Shown: positions 26,076-35,722, counted from the first letter of the stretch. The stretch: DNA of 64,000 nt from AP-15 sp963785565 (GCA_963785565.1 CAWAVV010000031.1:1-64000); one strand, 5' to 3'. Notes: a model not told the origin generated them from the letters alone. Made by a program: numbers and translations.

Positions 26076-27776
26076 TTACGCGTGCAGGCCGTGGTAGTAG
26101 GTGTTGCGCAGCACCCGGCCGGGCAATGCGCCGGTGTGCTTGCCGTCTTCGAGCAGGATTTTGCCGTTGACGATGGTCATGTGGATCCCCTCGGCCGGCT
26201 CCTTGATGCGCTTGGCCCCGGTCGGGAAATCGTGCAGCACCTCGAGCGGCAACGGTCGGACCGTATCGGGATCGAAGATCACGATGTCGGCGACCAATCC
26301 CGGCCGCAGCAACCCGCGGTCATAGAGCCCGAACGTGGAAGCGCTGTCGAAGGTCAGCCGCCGCACCGCCTGCTCCAGGGTCATGACCCGCTTCTCGCGC
26401 ACCCACTCTGCGAGCAATCGGGTGCTGAAACCAAACCCGCTCTGGAACTGGACGTGCGCGCCGCCATCCGACAGGCCGATGATCGCGTTCGGATAGGTCA
26501 GGATCTTGGCGACGGCCTCCTCGTCGACATTGTTCTCGCCGTGCAGCCATTCGCTGTCGAGGTTCTCCTCGATCGCCAGGTCAAGGAAAGCATCGATGAC
26601 GCCCTTACCCTGCGCCTTGGCGATCTGGCCGACCGTTTTGCCCTCATACTGCTTGTTCTTCGGCAGGACCGCGGTCTGCAACACCATGTAGTCCCACCAG
26701 GTACTGCAGATGCCGATCGCCGGCCCGTTCTTGAAGTCGATCGCCTCCTCGTGAAGCTTGCGGCGAATTTCGGGATCGGCATAGGCCTTCAGCATCTCTT
26801 CCGGCGAAGACAGACAGATCGGGTGCCACACCGCCAACCCGCGGAAGGTCTGCGTGTTGCGCATCGTGAAATAGTCGGTGATGCGGTTTGGCGTGCACAT
26901 CGGGTAGGCGCGGATGCCCTTGGCGGTCGTCGCATCGACCTGGGCCATTTGCTTTTGCCACTGGCCGGGCCGGCGCATCGTCTGGCCGAGATTGTTGTAG
27001 ACGACGACGCGGCCGGTCGCTTCGGAGAGCCGGCTCATCAGCGCGTCCTTCATCTCGGCGCCGTTGCCGCCACCCGATTGGATCAGGCCGGTGCCGAGCT
27101 CGCGCAGCACGTCGCCGAGGGCGAAGATCTCCTTCTCGTCCGCCCAGATCGCCGGAATATGGACACCCTGCGGGTCGAAATGGCCCTGGTTGCGCGACAC
27201 CGAAACGCCAAGGGCCCCGGCCTTCATGCCGTCGCGCACGAGATCCTGCATTTGCTTGATCTCGTCGTCGGTGGCCGTGCGCTTTTGGCAGTCGTCGCCC
27301 ATCACGTAATAGCGCACCGCGGTATGGCCGATCAGATTGCCGACATTAACGCCGAGATGGTGATCCATCTGGCCGAGATATTCTGGGAAGGTCTCCCAGG
27401 TGAATTCGAGGGTGTCGAGCACCTCCATCGGGATCGCTTCAACGTAGGAAAGGAATTCCGACAGGCGCCGCTCCGATCCCTTGCGCACCGGCGCCAGAGA
27501 CAGCGAGCAATTGCCAAAGATCACCGAGGTGGCGCCGTGGTCGCACGAGAAAGAGCACAGCGGGTCCCAGGTGACCTGGGCGTCGTAATGGCAATGGTTG
27601 TCGATAAAGCCGGGGGCGACGACGCGGCCGGCGGCGTCGATCGTGCGCGTGGCCGGTCCGCTCAACTTGCCGATCTCGGCGATCTTGCCATCCTTGACGC
27701 CGACATCGCCGCGGAACGCCGGCATGCCCGAGCCGTCGACGATGCGGCCGTTCTTGATCAGCAGATCATAAGCCAT
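26076..27776 (-). CDS. N-acyl-D-amino-acid deacylase-type amidohydrolase
   Basis: A 566-aa amidohydrolase-3 family enzyme. It opens with MAYDLLIKNGRIVDGSG and VVAPGFIDNHCHYDAQ, the family start and the metal-binding motif (HxHxD; here HCHYD). VIFGNCS carries the Cys ligand region typical of D-aminoacylases, and it ends with the usual strand set (TIVNGKILLEDGKHTGALPGRVLR). D-aminoacylase relatives hydrolyse N-acyl-D-amino acids, and longer members such as this also act on cyclic amides. It is divergent from the SMP-30 gene across 211 bases. No signal peptide, so cytoplasmic. The exact substrate is unknown. Confidence 0.85.
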   Translation of the reverse strand: MAYDLLIKNGRIVDGSGMPAFRGDVGVKDGKIAEIGKLSGPATRTIDAAGRVVAPGFIDNHCHYDAQVTWDPLCSFSCDHGATSVIFGNCSLSLAPVRKGSERRLSEFLSYVEAIPMEVLDTLEFTWETFPEYLGQMDHHLGVNVGNLIGHTAVRYYVMGDDCQKRTATDDEIKQMQDLVRDGMKAGALGVSVSRNQGHFDPQGVHIPAIWADEKEIFALGDVLRELGTGLIQSGGGNGAEMKDALMSRLSEATGRVVVYNNLGQTMRRPGQWQKQMAQVDATTAKGIRAYPMCTPNRITDYFTMRNTQTFRGLAVWHPICLSSPEEMLKAYADPEIRRKLHEEAIDFKNGPAIGICSTWWDYMVLQTAVLPKNKQYEGKTVGQIAKAQGKGVIDAFLDLAIEENLDSEWLHGENNVDEEAVAKILTYPNAIIGLSDGGAHVQFQSGFGFSTRLLAEWVREKRVMTLEQAVRRLTFDSASTFGLYDRGLLRPGLVADIVIFDPDTVRPLPLEVLHDFPTGAKRIKEPAEGIHMTIVNGKILLEDGKHTGALPGRVLRNTYYHGLHA

Positions 27777-27987
27777 CGCTCTTCCTTTCCTCGTTCCGAT
27801 CGCAGGTCGTGATTCTCACGATCTAGATTAGCACGCGGTCGCGTGTGACGGCGCATCGCGAAATCGACGGCTTGCTCTTCCGGCTTCGCATGGCTGAATT
27901 ACCGCGCCACGGATGCGATCTACGATCAATTGCCTGCGAGCCAAAGCCCGTACACAATCGCGCAGAAAACCAACTTTGGAGGGAACG

Positions 27988-29208
27988 ATGACCCGGGATT
28001 CAGTGCAAAGGCATGCCTTGTCGCGGCGCACGTTGCTGGCGGGGACCGCGGGTGCGGCGCTGGCCGGAACGGCAGCGCTGGCGCGCCACACGGCAGCCGC
28101 ACAGGAGGCGGCCAAGACCGCTACGCCGGCGAGTGTCGTGACCACTCCACCGCGCAGCTTCGAGCCGGGTCAGCCGTCAATCTACCCCGACCCCGACGTC
28201 ATCGTCGTCGATCCGTCGTTTCTGCCGCTGCGGCGCGCCCAAGGGGCGATCTATCGAGTATGGACCGGGGCATTGTGGGCCGAAGGGCCGGCGTGGTCGA
28301 GCCAGGGCCAGTACCTCGTCTTCAGCGATGTCTCCGGCAATGTCCAGTACCGCTACATCTGGGACGACGGCCGGGTCACCGCCTTCCGCCGCCCGTCCTA
28401 CAACACCAACGGCAATTCGTTCGACTACCAGGGTCGGCAGCTTTCCTGCGAGGACTTCAACCGCCGCGTGGTGCGCTGGGAGCATAACGGCGCGGCGACC
28501 GTGATCGCCGATTCCTATCAGGGCAAGCCGCTCAATTCACCGAACGACATCGTGCCGCATCCCGACGGCAGCATTTGGTTCACCGATCCGCCCTATGGCG
28601 ACTCGATCCCCGAGGGCCATCCCGACGAAGCCGGCGGCCCGACCAATCCCCAGGGCATCTTCAACCCACTGATCGGTGCTCCCAATGCCGGAGCAATCGG
28701 CGGGCGTCGGCGCGAACTGCCGACCGCGGTCTATCGCTGGGACCCGAGCGGCAAGCTTGAAGTTGCGATTACCGAACAGCAATTGCCCGACCCGAACGGC
28801 ATCTGTTTCTCGCCCGATCACAAGACGCTCTATGTAATAAGCACCGGCAAAGGCCCCGGCGACACCGGACCCGGCGGCAACCGGGTGATTTTCGCCTTCG
28901 ACATGCAGGGTACCAAGCCGGTCAACCAGCGGCTCTTCACCGATATGATGGTTGACGGCGTCAAATGCGGCCCCGACGGCATGCGCGCCGACGTCCAGGG
29001 CAATCTGTGGTGCGGCTCGAACGCGCCGCTCGGCTATGCCGGAGTCTTGGTCTTTAACCCAAAGGCAAAGCTGATCGGCCGCATCCGGCTCCCTGAAGTA
29101 TGCGCCAACCTTGCCTTTGGCGGGCCCAAGCGCGACCGCCTGTTCATGGCGGCGAGCCAGTCGCTCTACATGATGGAAGTGGCAACCCAGGGCGCCGCCC
29201 CCGGCTGA
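27988..29208 (+). CDS. Tat-exported SMP-30/gluconolactonase-like beta-propeller
   Basis: 406 aa from the ATG at 27988, preceded by GGAGGG. The N-terminus has a twin-arginine signal (ALSRRTLLAGTAGAALAGTAAL). The mature protein is a six-bladed SMP-30/LRE propeller: EGPAWSSQGQYLVFSDVSGN is the first-blade Glu metal ligand, SPNDIVPHPDGSIWFTDP contains the Asn ligand, and DPNGICFSPDHKTLYVI follows with VDGVKCGPDGMRADVQGNLW carrying the catalytic Asp. The family are periplasmic lactonases (gluconolactone, other sugar lactones). Tat export suggests folding with its metal in the cytoplasm. An earlier in-frame start at 27913 lacks a ribosome-binding site. Confidence 0.87.
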   Translation: MTRDSVQRHALSRRTLLAGTAGAALAGTAALARHTAAAQEAAKTATPASVVTTPPRSFEPGQPSIYPDPDVIVVDPSFLPLRRAQGAIYRVWTGALWAEGPAWSSQGQYLVFSDVSGNVQYRYIWDDGRVTAFRRPSYNTNGNSFDYQGRQLSCEDFNRRVVRWEHNGAATVIADSYQGKPLNSPNDIVPHPDGSIWFTDPPYGDSIPEGHPDEAGGPTNPQGIFNPLIGAPNAGAIGGRRRELPTAVYRWDPSGKLEVAITEQQLPDPNGICFSPDHKTLYVISTGKGPGDTGPGGNRVIFAFDMQGTKPVNQRLFTDMMVDGVKCGPDGMRADVQGNLWCGSNAPLGYAGVLVFNPKAKLIGRIRLPEVCANLAFGGPKRDRLFMAASQSLYMMEVATQGAAPG

Positions 29209-29278
29209 CCTCGATGGTCGGAACCGTGCTTTATTCGACGCAACCCGACACCGGCGGTGGCGCGCGAGGTCTCAAGCA

Positions 29279-29749
29279 ATGCTGCAGGCGATTTTTCGAC
29301 TGATCATGGCGGCCACTTTTGCCGCGGCCTGGCTCATGCCGTTATCCGCACCGTACCGAACCGCGGCGATGGCCGCTCCGATGATGGACGGCCCGGCACT
29401 CGGACATCGGCCGCTACCGCTGCTGCTAGCTCAAGCCCCGCCACCCGCGCCAAATATCGACGCCAATATCGCCCAGCTTCACCAACAGTTGCAGATCACC
29501 CCGACGCAGGAGCCTCGCTTCGAGGCGCTCGCCAACGTCATGCGCCAGAATGCCCGGATCATGCCGAACGCGCCGCCGCCCGCGAACCTGGATCCGATCC
29601 AGAGCTTGCGCTTCGCCATACAAGCCGGCGAACAGGAACTGATCGGCTTGAAGCGGCTGCTGCCGGCGCTCGAAGCGCTCTATGCGAGCCTGTCGCCGAC
29701 GCAACAAAGGATCGCCGACCAAGTGTTCCGGCAGGGCCCCGGAGGGTGA
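29279..29749 (+). CDS. Spy/CpxP-like periplasmic protein (LTXXQ)
   Basis: A 156-aa exported protein with a signal-like N-terminus (MLQAIFRLIMAATFAAAWLMPLSA) and a mostly helical mature part. Two LTxxQ-type motifs are visible, LQITPTQEPRFEAL and LSPTQQRIADQVF, as in Spy and CpxP. The family are ATP-independent periplasmic chaperones or envelope-stress sensors. It follows the SMP-30 gene by 70 bases on the same strand. Relatively diverged, so the function is inferred from motif spacing and size. Confidence 0.65.
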   Translation: MLQAIFRLIMAATFAAAWLMPLSAPYRTAAMAAPMMDGPALGHRPLPLLLAQAPPPAPNIDANIAQLHQQLQITPTQEPRFEALANVMRQNARIMPNAPPPANLDPIQSLRFAIQAGEQELIGLKRLLPALEALYASLSPTQQRIADQVFRQGPGG

Positions 29750-29842
29750 CGGCGTCGCGGGACGCTCTTCTCTGCCCCTCGCCCCGTACCCGACAACCGC
29801 GAGACAACTTATTCCATGCGGCCGCCAGGCTCCGGCGTCTCC

Positions 29843-32272
29843 TCAGGGCATGGTCGTCGGTTGCGCCGGCAGAACGTTCCTGTCGGTCCTGGGCAAGATC
29901 GCCCATCTTGGGTCGGAAGCGAACGGCACCAAGTGTGACTCAGGCACTTTCGAATAGACATTGGCGTTCCACCAGCTCCACGCTGCGGCGGCGCCGGGGG
30001 CATTTTGATCGACCAGCATCGCCAGGCCCGGCGTCCCCCACACCTGACGCCCGCTGGCCGACAGGTTGTTGCGGAAGTAGGCAGGCAAGCCCCCCCGCGC
30101 TTGACCGCCATCCATGTAGTTGGAGTCCATGCCCTTGGCGATCAGGTCGGACCACGTCGCCCACCAGCCGCCGCCCGCCTTCTCGACCGGGATCTGATAT
30201 AGCGCCACCAGGATCGGCGCCGAAGATCCGATCATCCCGATGATGTACTGGCCGGCGTGCAATTGGTTCGGCCGGCCGGCGAAGCCCAGCTCGGCCGCCC
30301 GGCCGAGGGCATATTGCACAAACCACATCATCCACGGGTCGTCGAACGAACCGTTCGCACCGACTGCCATGCCCCAGGCGGCCTGCTGAGTTGCCGAATA
30401 GCCGCACAATGGCGGGGTCGCGGCAGCATCGCATACGCTACCCCAATTCCCCAAAGGCGGCGCCTGGCCGTTGAGCGGGCTGAGCGGTCTGCCGGTGTTT
30501 GTCGAATAGGAATTACCGTATGTCTCTCCCCAGACCTTCACCGCGCTGCCGTCAAAGGGCGTGCCGGCGATCCCAAAGCCGCCTTCCCAACGCGCCAGCG
30601 CGTCATTGGTCAGATAGGTGAAATACGCCTTTTCCGGCGAGCCGTCCGGCGCGGCAAAGGCGGTCTCGGCGCGGCCGCGTATGGTCCAGGCGCCGGCCCG
30701 GGTCTCGCTGGCGATACCGCCGTAGGCCCCGGTTGGTCCGCGAAAATACGGCTCGTTACCGCCGGGATCACCGGTGGTAATTGCCGCCGTGATGCCGGCC
30801 CAGGCATACATCATGTCGAGGTACCATGGGTCGCCGGTCAGGATGTATTGCGGAAACCATGCACTCGGCTGATGTCCATCATCCCAGGTCCACGGGTTGC
30901 CTCCCACCGGGATTGAGGCCATTGGCCCGACCTGGATTGGATTGTCGCCCAACTTCTTGTCGTAATTGATCATGTTGTTGGGGGAGTTGAACTGGGTATT
31001 TGGGCGGCCGGCGATCGACACGTTGCGGCCGAGCCCGGTGCCGCTGCCGACCGCATCGGCGCGCGAATAGCGCCGGGTCGGATCGCTCTCGCGCAGCCCC
31101 ATCGGATACGCCGCAGGAGTATTGTCCATGCCGAGCACCATCTGCCGCATGCGCCAATCGCCGGTGAACAGCCACATGGTCACCCAGCGCGGGTAGGGGC
31201 CGATATGGGGGTTGTCGCCGGCCTGACCCATTGCGTTGACGAAGCAGCATCCGTTACCGTTCCAAATGCCATCCTCAGGGCCGTTAGGCTTGCCGCTTAT
31301 AGTTGCGTATTCGTTGGCGATCGATGTCTGCGGGATGGCGATCGAGGTGTCGAAATTCGGCAGAAACCGGGTGCTTTCGAGATAGGCCAGATTGTTGTCG
31401 ATGTCGATTTGGGCCGCGGGCGCGCCGCCGATCCAGAATTCGCGGGTCCATCGGCTCAGCGCCCAATGGAGCTTGGGATGGGGGGTCTGCGTGCCGGAGA
31501 GGTCGGCCGAATAGACCGTCGCCCCGTTCGACGTGATCGCCAGCTTGTAGGCCAGGTCTTCGACCTCGGTGGTCAACCCGTTCTCGCCGACGGCCCGGAC
31601 GAACACCTGATGCGTCGCCGGCCAGAAGGTCGCATAAAAGCGCGGCCGGAACGGGTGGTAGCCGTCGCCAAAGCCGATGTCGTACTTGCGCGCGGCGGTA
31701 TCGTCGCCGAGCATGATGGTCTGCGCCACCGGCCCCGAGGTCCACAGCTTGTAATCGCCGTTCTGCAGCATGGTGCGCGCGGACGCGGCCTGCGCCGTTC
31801 CGCCGGCTGGGGTCAGCGCCATCGAGGCATCAAAATTATAGACCGGCGCCAGCATCTGCGCCTGGGTCAGCGGCGTGTTGCTGCCGGCATTCTGGTTTTG
31901 GAAGGTCAGGGTCAGCGAGCCCGATGCCGGGAGGGCCGGGATCACCACGGCGATCACCGCGAATTCGACCGAGCCGTCGGGATAGCGGTTCTTGACGTCG
32001 GCCTGGGTGGCAACCGGCCGGCCGTTGACCAGCACCTGCGGCTGGTGGGCGATCGCGCCATCGACAAACGGCCGGCCAAATTGATACGGATAGTCTTTCC
32101 GGACGGCGCCGCTCGCGTTGCTGATTGTGATCGAGTTTGCGACGCGCTGATGTGGAGCCGTCGCCGCGTTCGCGGACCCCGTCATCCCACTACCAAGACT
32201 GAACCCGTTCGGGAAGGTCGAGAGAAACGCGAGCAGCAAAAGGGCCGAGAAGATGCCGTATCGCCCCATCAT
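29843..32272 (-). CDS. Large secreted protein with a YetA/PcRGLX-like RIFT-barrel N-terminus
   Basis: 809 aa from ATG 32272 (GCGAGGA upstream); the signal peptide is YGIFSALLLLAFLSTFPNGFS followed by ANAA. The first mature ~120 residues (ITISNASGAVRKDYPYQFG, RPVATQADVKNRYPDGSVEFAV, SGSLTLTFQNQ) resemble the N-terminal RIFT barrel of exo-rhamnogalacturonan-lyase (PcRGLX/YetA-like) proteins. The remainder is Trp/Tyr/Gly-rich, with repeated helical segments suggesting an alpha/alpha-barrel (WYLDMMYAWAGITAAITTGD, PWMMWFVQYALGRAAELGF). A role in degrading or binding an extracellular polysaccharide is inferred. It could be a substrate of the T2SS encoded at 45-57 kb. Not clearly assignable to a characterised enzyme. 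Confidence 0.7.
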   Translation of the reverse strand: MMGRYGIFSALLLLAFLSTFPNGFSLGSGMTGSANAATAPHQRVANSITISNASGAVRKDYPYQFGRPFVDGAIAHQPQVLVNGRPVATQADVKNRYPDGSVEFAVIAVVIPALPASGSLTLTFQNQNAGSNTPLTQAQMLAPVYNFDASMALTPAGGTAQAASARTMLQNGDYKLWTSGPVAQTIMLGDDTAARKYDIGFGDGYHPFRPRFYATFWPATHQVFVRAVGENGLTTEVEDLAYKLAITSNGATVYSADLSGTQTPHPKLHWALSRWTREFWIGGAPAAQIDIDNNLAYLESTRFLPNFDTSIAIPQTSIANEYATISGKPNGPEDGIWNGNGCCFVNAMGQAGDNPHIGPYPRWVTMWLFTGDWRMRQMVLGMDNTPAAYPMGLRESDPTRRYSRADAVGSGTGLGRNVSIAGRPNTQFNSPNNMINYDKKLGDNPIQVGPMASIPVGGNPWTWDDGHQPSAWFPQYILTGDPWYLDMMYAWAGITAAITTGDPGGNEPYFRGPTGAYGGIASETRAGAWTIRGRAETAFAAPDGSPEKAYFTYLTNDALARWEGGFGIAGTPFDGSAVKVWGETYGNSYSTNTGRPLSPLNGQAPPLGNWGSVCDAAATPPLCGYSATQQAAWGMAVGANGSFDDPWMMWFVQYALGRAAELGFAGRPNQLHAGQYIIGMIGSSAPILVALYQIPVEKAGGGWWATWSDLIAKGMDSNYMDGGQARGGLPAYFRNNLSASGRQVWGTPGLAMLVDQNAPGAAAAWSWWNANVYSKVPESHLVPFASDPRWAILPRTDRNVLPAQPTTMP

Positions 32273-32827
32273 TCCAATCCTCGCGCCAAAATCCGTCATT
32301 GCCGTTAGCCTATACATTCCGAATCCGGACCGTGAGCAAACCGGTTGGATCGCAGCCGCCGACGATCGAGCTGGCGGTGCGCGCAGCATCGGTCAGTATC
32401 TGGGATACGCCGGATGTCGCTGGATTGCGATATAGTCCACGAGAAGCCGACTATCCCTTTACTCTCTGTTAACCAAGCGAGTGCATTCTTTACCGCGATC
32501 ACGGCACCCCGTCGCAGAGCATCATTGACCACCCGGTTTCACCTCGACCACCATGCCGATTTGGGGCTAGATGACCGCGACAGGCTTACATATCATTTCT
32601 GCGATCGGTAGCGCACTCCCACCCCTGTCCCTTACGACGGTCTGCAGATGCTGCGGGTGGGCGTCGCTGCCGGAAGCCGGACGGTATCCGACGACTGCTG
32701 CTGGTCCAGGCTCGCCGGCGGACACATGGGGGTGCGGGGGCACCTCGGCCGAGAGGAAATATCTCACAGGGGCCGAAGCCGGCATAGTCGAAACCCGCCG
32801 CCGTAAGCCTCCAGGAGCGACAGGACG
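32273..32827. other. Gene-free divergent intergenic region
   Basis: 555 bases separate the divergent secreted-protein gene (minus) and the O-ligase gene (plus). Short frames occur but have no coding character. It must hold promoters for both genes; I could not define them. A TTAACC-rich stretch lies near 32460. Confidence 0.45.
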
Positions 32828-34243
32828 ATGCGTGGACTGATACTCTTAATTGTCTTCTTCGCTGCTCTTCCGTTCATATTTTTCAACGGGCCGTTCTTCG
32901 GGATCCTGATGTGGTACTGGGTCTCGCTGATGAACCCTCAAAAACTGGTTTGGAATAGCTTTGCCGCTGGAATTTCGTACGCGCACATCGTCGCGGTGTT
33001 GACGCTCCTGTGTTGGCTTCTGTCTAAGGTTGAGCCGAAGTTTCCGCCCATGAACAAGACGACCGGGCTGCTTTTCATCTTGGCGGTCTGGATCTCGGTC
33101 ACCTCGATGTTAGGCACCGGGCCAGCCAACCAAATCTACGAAAAATGGCAGCTCGCCGAGAAGATGTTGTTGATGACGACCGTCGCTTATACGCTGACAA
33201 CGACGCGTCAGCGGGTCGAACAGCTGATCGTCGTCTGCACGCTGTCAATCGCGTTTTTTGGCTTCAAGGGCGGCTTGTCCTCGCTGCTCTTTTCGGGCGG
33301 CGCGGCCCGCGTCTACGGTCCCGATGGGACGATGATAGGCGACAACAACGATTTGGGGGTCGCGCTGACCATGGTCCTGCCGCTGCTGTTCTACATGCGG
33401 GAAAGGTATCGGCAGCCCTACCTCAAATGGCCGTTCCTGGTGCTGATCGGCCTCACCTTTTTGGGCGATATCTTTACCTACTCGCGCGGCGCGTTGCTCG
33501 CACTCTTCGCCGTGGGGGCAATGCTATGGTGGCGCTCACGGCGGAAAGTCTCGATGGCGGTGCTGATCGTGGTTGCCGCCTTCGGGGTTTGGAGTTACGC
33601 CCCCGAGGAATGGTTCGCGCGGATGGGGACAATCCAAACCTATCAAGCGGACGCCTCTGCGGAGACCCGGGTCTATCTATGGCATCTAGCCTGGGCAATG
33701 GCGTTGAAGCGGCCGATCACCGGCGCCGGTTTCCACTGGTCCAACAATCCGGCTTCTGTGAACCGACAGCTTGCGGACAGCGGCCTGCCGCCGTTGACGA
33801 TGCCGCGCGCACCGCACAGCAACTGGTTCGAGATGCTTGGCGATCATGGTTTTGTCGGGCTTGCGATCTTTATCGCCATCTTGATCAGCGCCGCGCTCGA
33901 TGCAACCTGGCTTGTCCGACACTCGCGCGGAAATCCGGATCTCGAATGGGCGAACACTCTCGGGCGAATGCTGCAAGCGTCGCTGGTCGGTTATTGCGCC
34001 GGCGGGTCTTTTGCGACCCAGGCGATGTTCGACGGCTTCTATGCCGTGGTGATCATCGCCGCAGCGGCGCGCCGCATCGTCGCTGCCGAAATCGCGGCCC
34101 GCAATGCAGCCGCCTTCGGCAAAGCCGCCGCTGTAATTCCTCGAACTCGGCAGCGGACTGAGACCACTGCCGACCGTGTAAGCAAGGCCGGTGTTATGAC
34201 GCCGCGGAGGGCGGGCGTTGGCAGGCTGGCCAGAGCGTCGTAG
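32828..34243 (+). CDS. O-antigen ligase/O-glycosylation ligase, exosortase A-associated type
   Basis: A 471-aa integral-membrane protein with about ten to twelve TM segments. It has the Wzy_C/WaaL block around FGFKGGLSSLLFSGGAARVYGPDGTMIGDNND and the large periplasmic loop with ITGAGFHWSNNPASVNRQ, PRAPHSNWFEMLGDHGFVG (conserved HNxxxE-like region). The DUF5935-like N-terminus (YWVSLMNPQKLVW) is typical of the ligases found beside exosortase A systems. Such enzymes transfer lipid-linked glycans to proteins or lipid A. No exosortase, PEP-CTERM proteins or glycosyltransferases are nearby, so here it stands alone. AGGAGCGACAGG precedes the ATG. Confidence 0.85.
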   Translation: MRGLILLIVFFAALPFIFFNGPFFGILMWYWVSLMNPQKLVWNSFAAGISYAHIVAVLTLLCWLLSKVEPKFPPMNKTTGLLFILAVWISVTSMLGTGPANQIYEKWQLAEKMLLMTTVAYTLTTTRQRVEQLIVVCTLSIAFFGFKGGLSSLLFSGGAARVYGPDGTMIGDNNDLGVALTMVLPLLFYMRERYRQPYLKWPFLVLIGLTFLGDIFTYSRGALLALFAVGAMLWWRSRRKVSMAVLIVVAAFGVWSYAPEEWFARMGTIQTYQADASAETRVYLWHLAWAMALKRPITGAGFHWSNNPASVNRQLADSGLPPLTMPRAPHSNWFEMLGDHGFVGLAIFIAILISAALDATWLVRHSRGNPDLEWANTLGRMLQASLVGYCAGGSFATQAMFDGFYAVVIIAAAARRIVAAEIAARNAAAFGKAAAVIPRTRQRTETTADRVSKAGVMTPRRAGVGRLARAS

Positions 34244-34564
34244 AGATCGCTGGCAACTGCCGAGTAGCGTGACGCGGCTCCAAACCACGTCCCTCCGCGC
34301 AGCCCGCTCTCGGATCAGCAGTCGCGGAATCGCCGCCACAATTGCGGCGGCACGCGCCATTTCACTTCAGGAACAAAAACTCGTCGAGCCGGAGGGGTCG
34401 AACCCCGGCGAGCCACGGCTATATCCCGGGTCGTTGCGCCAAACCCACCGCCTCGAACTTTTCGAGTAGCGTTGGACAGGCCTTGGCGCGGACCAAGGGT
34501 CGGAAATGCAGTAAATTCGCAAGCCCGAATTGACGCGCGTTATTTGACAAGCGGCGCACGTCGC
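34244..34564. other. Gene-free stretch downstream of the O-ligase
   Basis: 320 bases with no supported gene. A GGGGTCGAACCCC stretch near 34397 looks superficially like a tRNA T-arm, but no acceptor or anticodon arm exists. It may serve as a hairpin only. Confidence 0.45.
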
Positions 34565-34927
34565 TCAACCGAACGCGACATGTAGAATTGCATTTTGCTG
34601 CTCCGCTAGGGGAACGTATATCGGAGCGTTTTCTGGCACGGCGGGTGGCTCCAATCCCCGATGTATTCCATCCTCCAGCCTGCCTGCCTCCGACCAACTC
34701 CATTTCACTCCTCGTATGTCGAAATGGGCCTGCGGATGAGATTGCGCAGGAATCATAATCGGAGCATCGACCTCAAAAGAACGTGGCATAAAGGACAGTG
34801 TCGTTCCTGCCATACTCTCGAAGATTCCCGAGACACAATGCAAAATCTTTTTCAGCGAGGTTGCGTATATAGAGGCTGAGCAATACAGAAAACTAGAACC
34901 GTCACACAATATCTTCTCAATCTCCAT
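34565..34927 (-). CDS. Hypothetical protein in an AT-richer island
   Basis: An open frame of 120 codons from ATG 34927 to a stop at 34565. The sequence is not repetitive and uses codons unlike its neighbours (many A/T-ending), and the DNA from about 34560 to 34960 is visibly more AT-rich. Segments such as LSFMPRSFEVDAPIMIPAQSH and GVKWSWSEAGRLEDG look like ordinary globular protein, but no family is recognised. No signal peptide or TM helix. It may be an acquired gene or the remnant of one; it could also be a chance frame. Confidence 0.4.
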   Translation of the reverse strand: MEIEKILCDGSSFLYCSASIYATSLKKILHCVSGIFESMAGTTLSFMPRSFEVDAPIMIPAQSHPQAHFDIRGVKWSWSEAGRLEDGIHRGLEPPAVPENAPIYVPLAEQQNAILHVAFG

Positions 34928-35131
34928 ATTATTTGCGTTATCTATGAGATGACCATCGGTGTCGAAACCTAGACTAGATCCCCATAGCGGTGATCGCCTA
35001 ACTTCAGCACGGCCGGAGTGCGCGGCAGCCTGCTTTCGCGGGCATCACGGAAAAGGGCGGCCACCAAGTGTCAAATTCGTACCACTGGACTCTCTCGATA
35101 CTCGGGGAGGGCCCGTGAAAGGGCGCTCCCC

Positions 35132-35590
35132 TCAAAGCGGGTTTGGGCCGACGACTTCCCAGCGGTGGCGCTCGAAGAGTTTGTTGTGTTCGTCCGCATT
35201 GATCGGGCGGTGCTCCGCGAGTTCCTCGATCAATCCGCCGGCGGCGGCCGGGGTGTAAAGAAACAAGACGCGGCCGGTTTCGCCGCCAGTGTTCTTCCAG
35301 GCATGCGGGATGTCGCGCGGCATGAACGCGCACGTGCCGGGACCGCCAGCGGTAACCTCGTCGCCGATCTTGAAGGTGAACTCGCCGGCGAGCACCCAAG
35401 CGACCTCGTCGCTGTCGTGGTGCAGATGAAGCAGGCTCGCGGTGCCGGCGGGCAGGGTTTCCTCGAACATCATGATGCTCTCGCCGGTCTCGCGCCCAAG
35501 GAGCTTCATGGCAAACACGCGGCCCGGAGTCGGCGAGTCGAAATGCCTCCCGCCGCCGGTGGGTACGACAAAGCCCTTCGTTGCGGTCAT
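35132..35590 (-). CDS. Cupin-domain protein
   Basis: 152 aa from the ATG at 35590, which has GGGGAGG 9 bases upstream; a start 21 bases further up is less likely. A single cupin fold is visible: TLPAGTASLLHLHHDSDEVAWVLAGEFTF is cupin motif 1 (H-x-H...E), and PGTCAFMPRDIPHAWKNTG is motif 2 with its His. These residues bind a metal, usually Fe, Mn or Ni. Small single-domain cupins include dioxygenases, isomerases and quercetinase-like proteins, and the activity cannot be told. No obvious operon partner. Confidence 0.82.
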   Translation of the reverse strand: MTATKGFVVPTGGGRHFDSPTPGRVFAMKLLGRETGESIMMFEETLPAGTASLLHLHHDSDEVAWVLAGEFTFKIGDEVTAGGPGTCAFMPRDIPHAWKNTGGETGRVLFLYTPAAAGGLIEELAEHRPINADEHNKLFERHRWEVVGPNPL

Positions 35591-35722
35591 GCTGGCGTCC
35601 TCCCCTGTCACGGAATGAGCATAAATGACGACGGCTTGCTCCGCCAGCGCGCGGAACTCGGCGACGACAGCTTATACGTGCTCTAAATTGGAACGGCAGC
35701 CACCCCTCTCACAGGAGTTTAC

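Noticed and set aside
26082..27812. A 576-codon plus-strand frame
   Set aside because: It is the antisense of the N-acyl-D-amino-acid deacylase-type gene, which has clear family motifs; the plus frame has none.
34385..34420. tRNA-like T-arm (GGGGTCGAACCCC)
   Set aside because: The TTC of the T loop is not correct and no acceptor, D or anticodon arm pairs with it.
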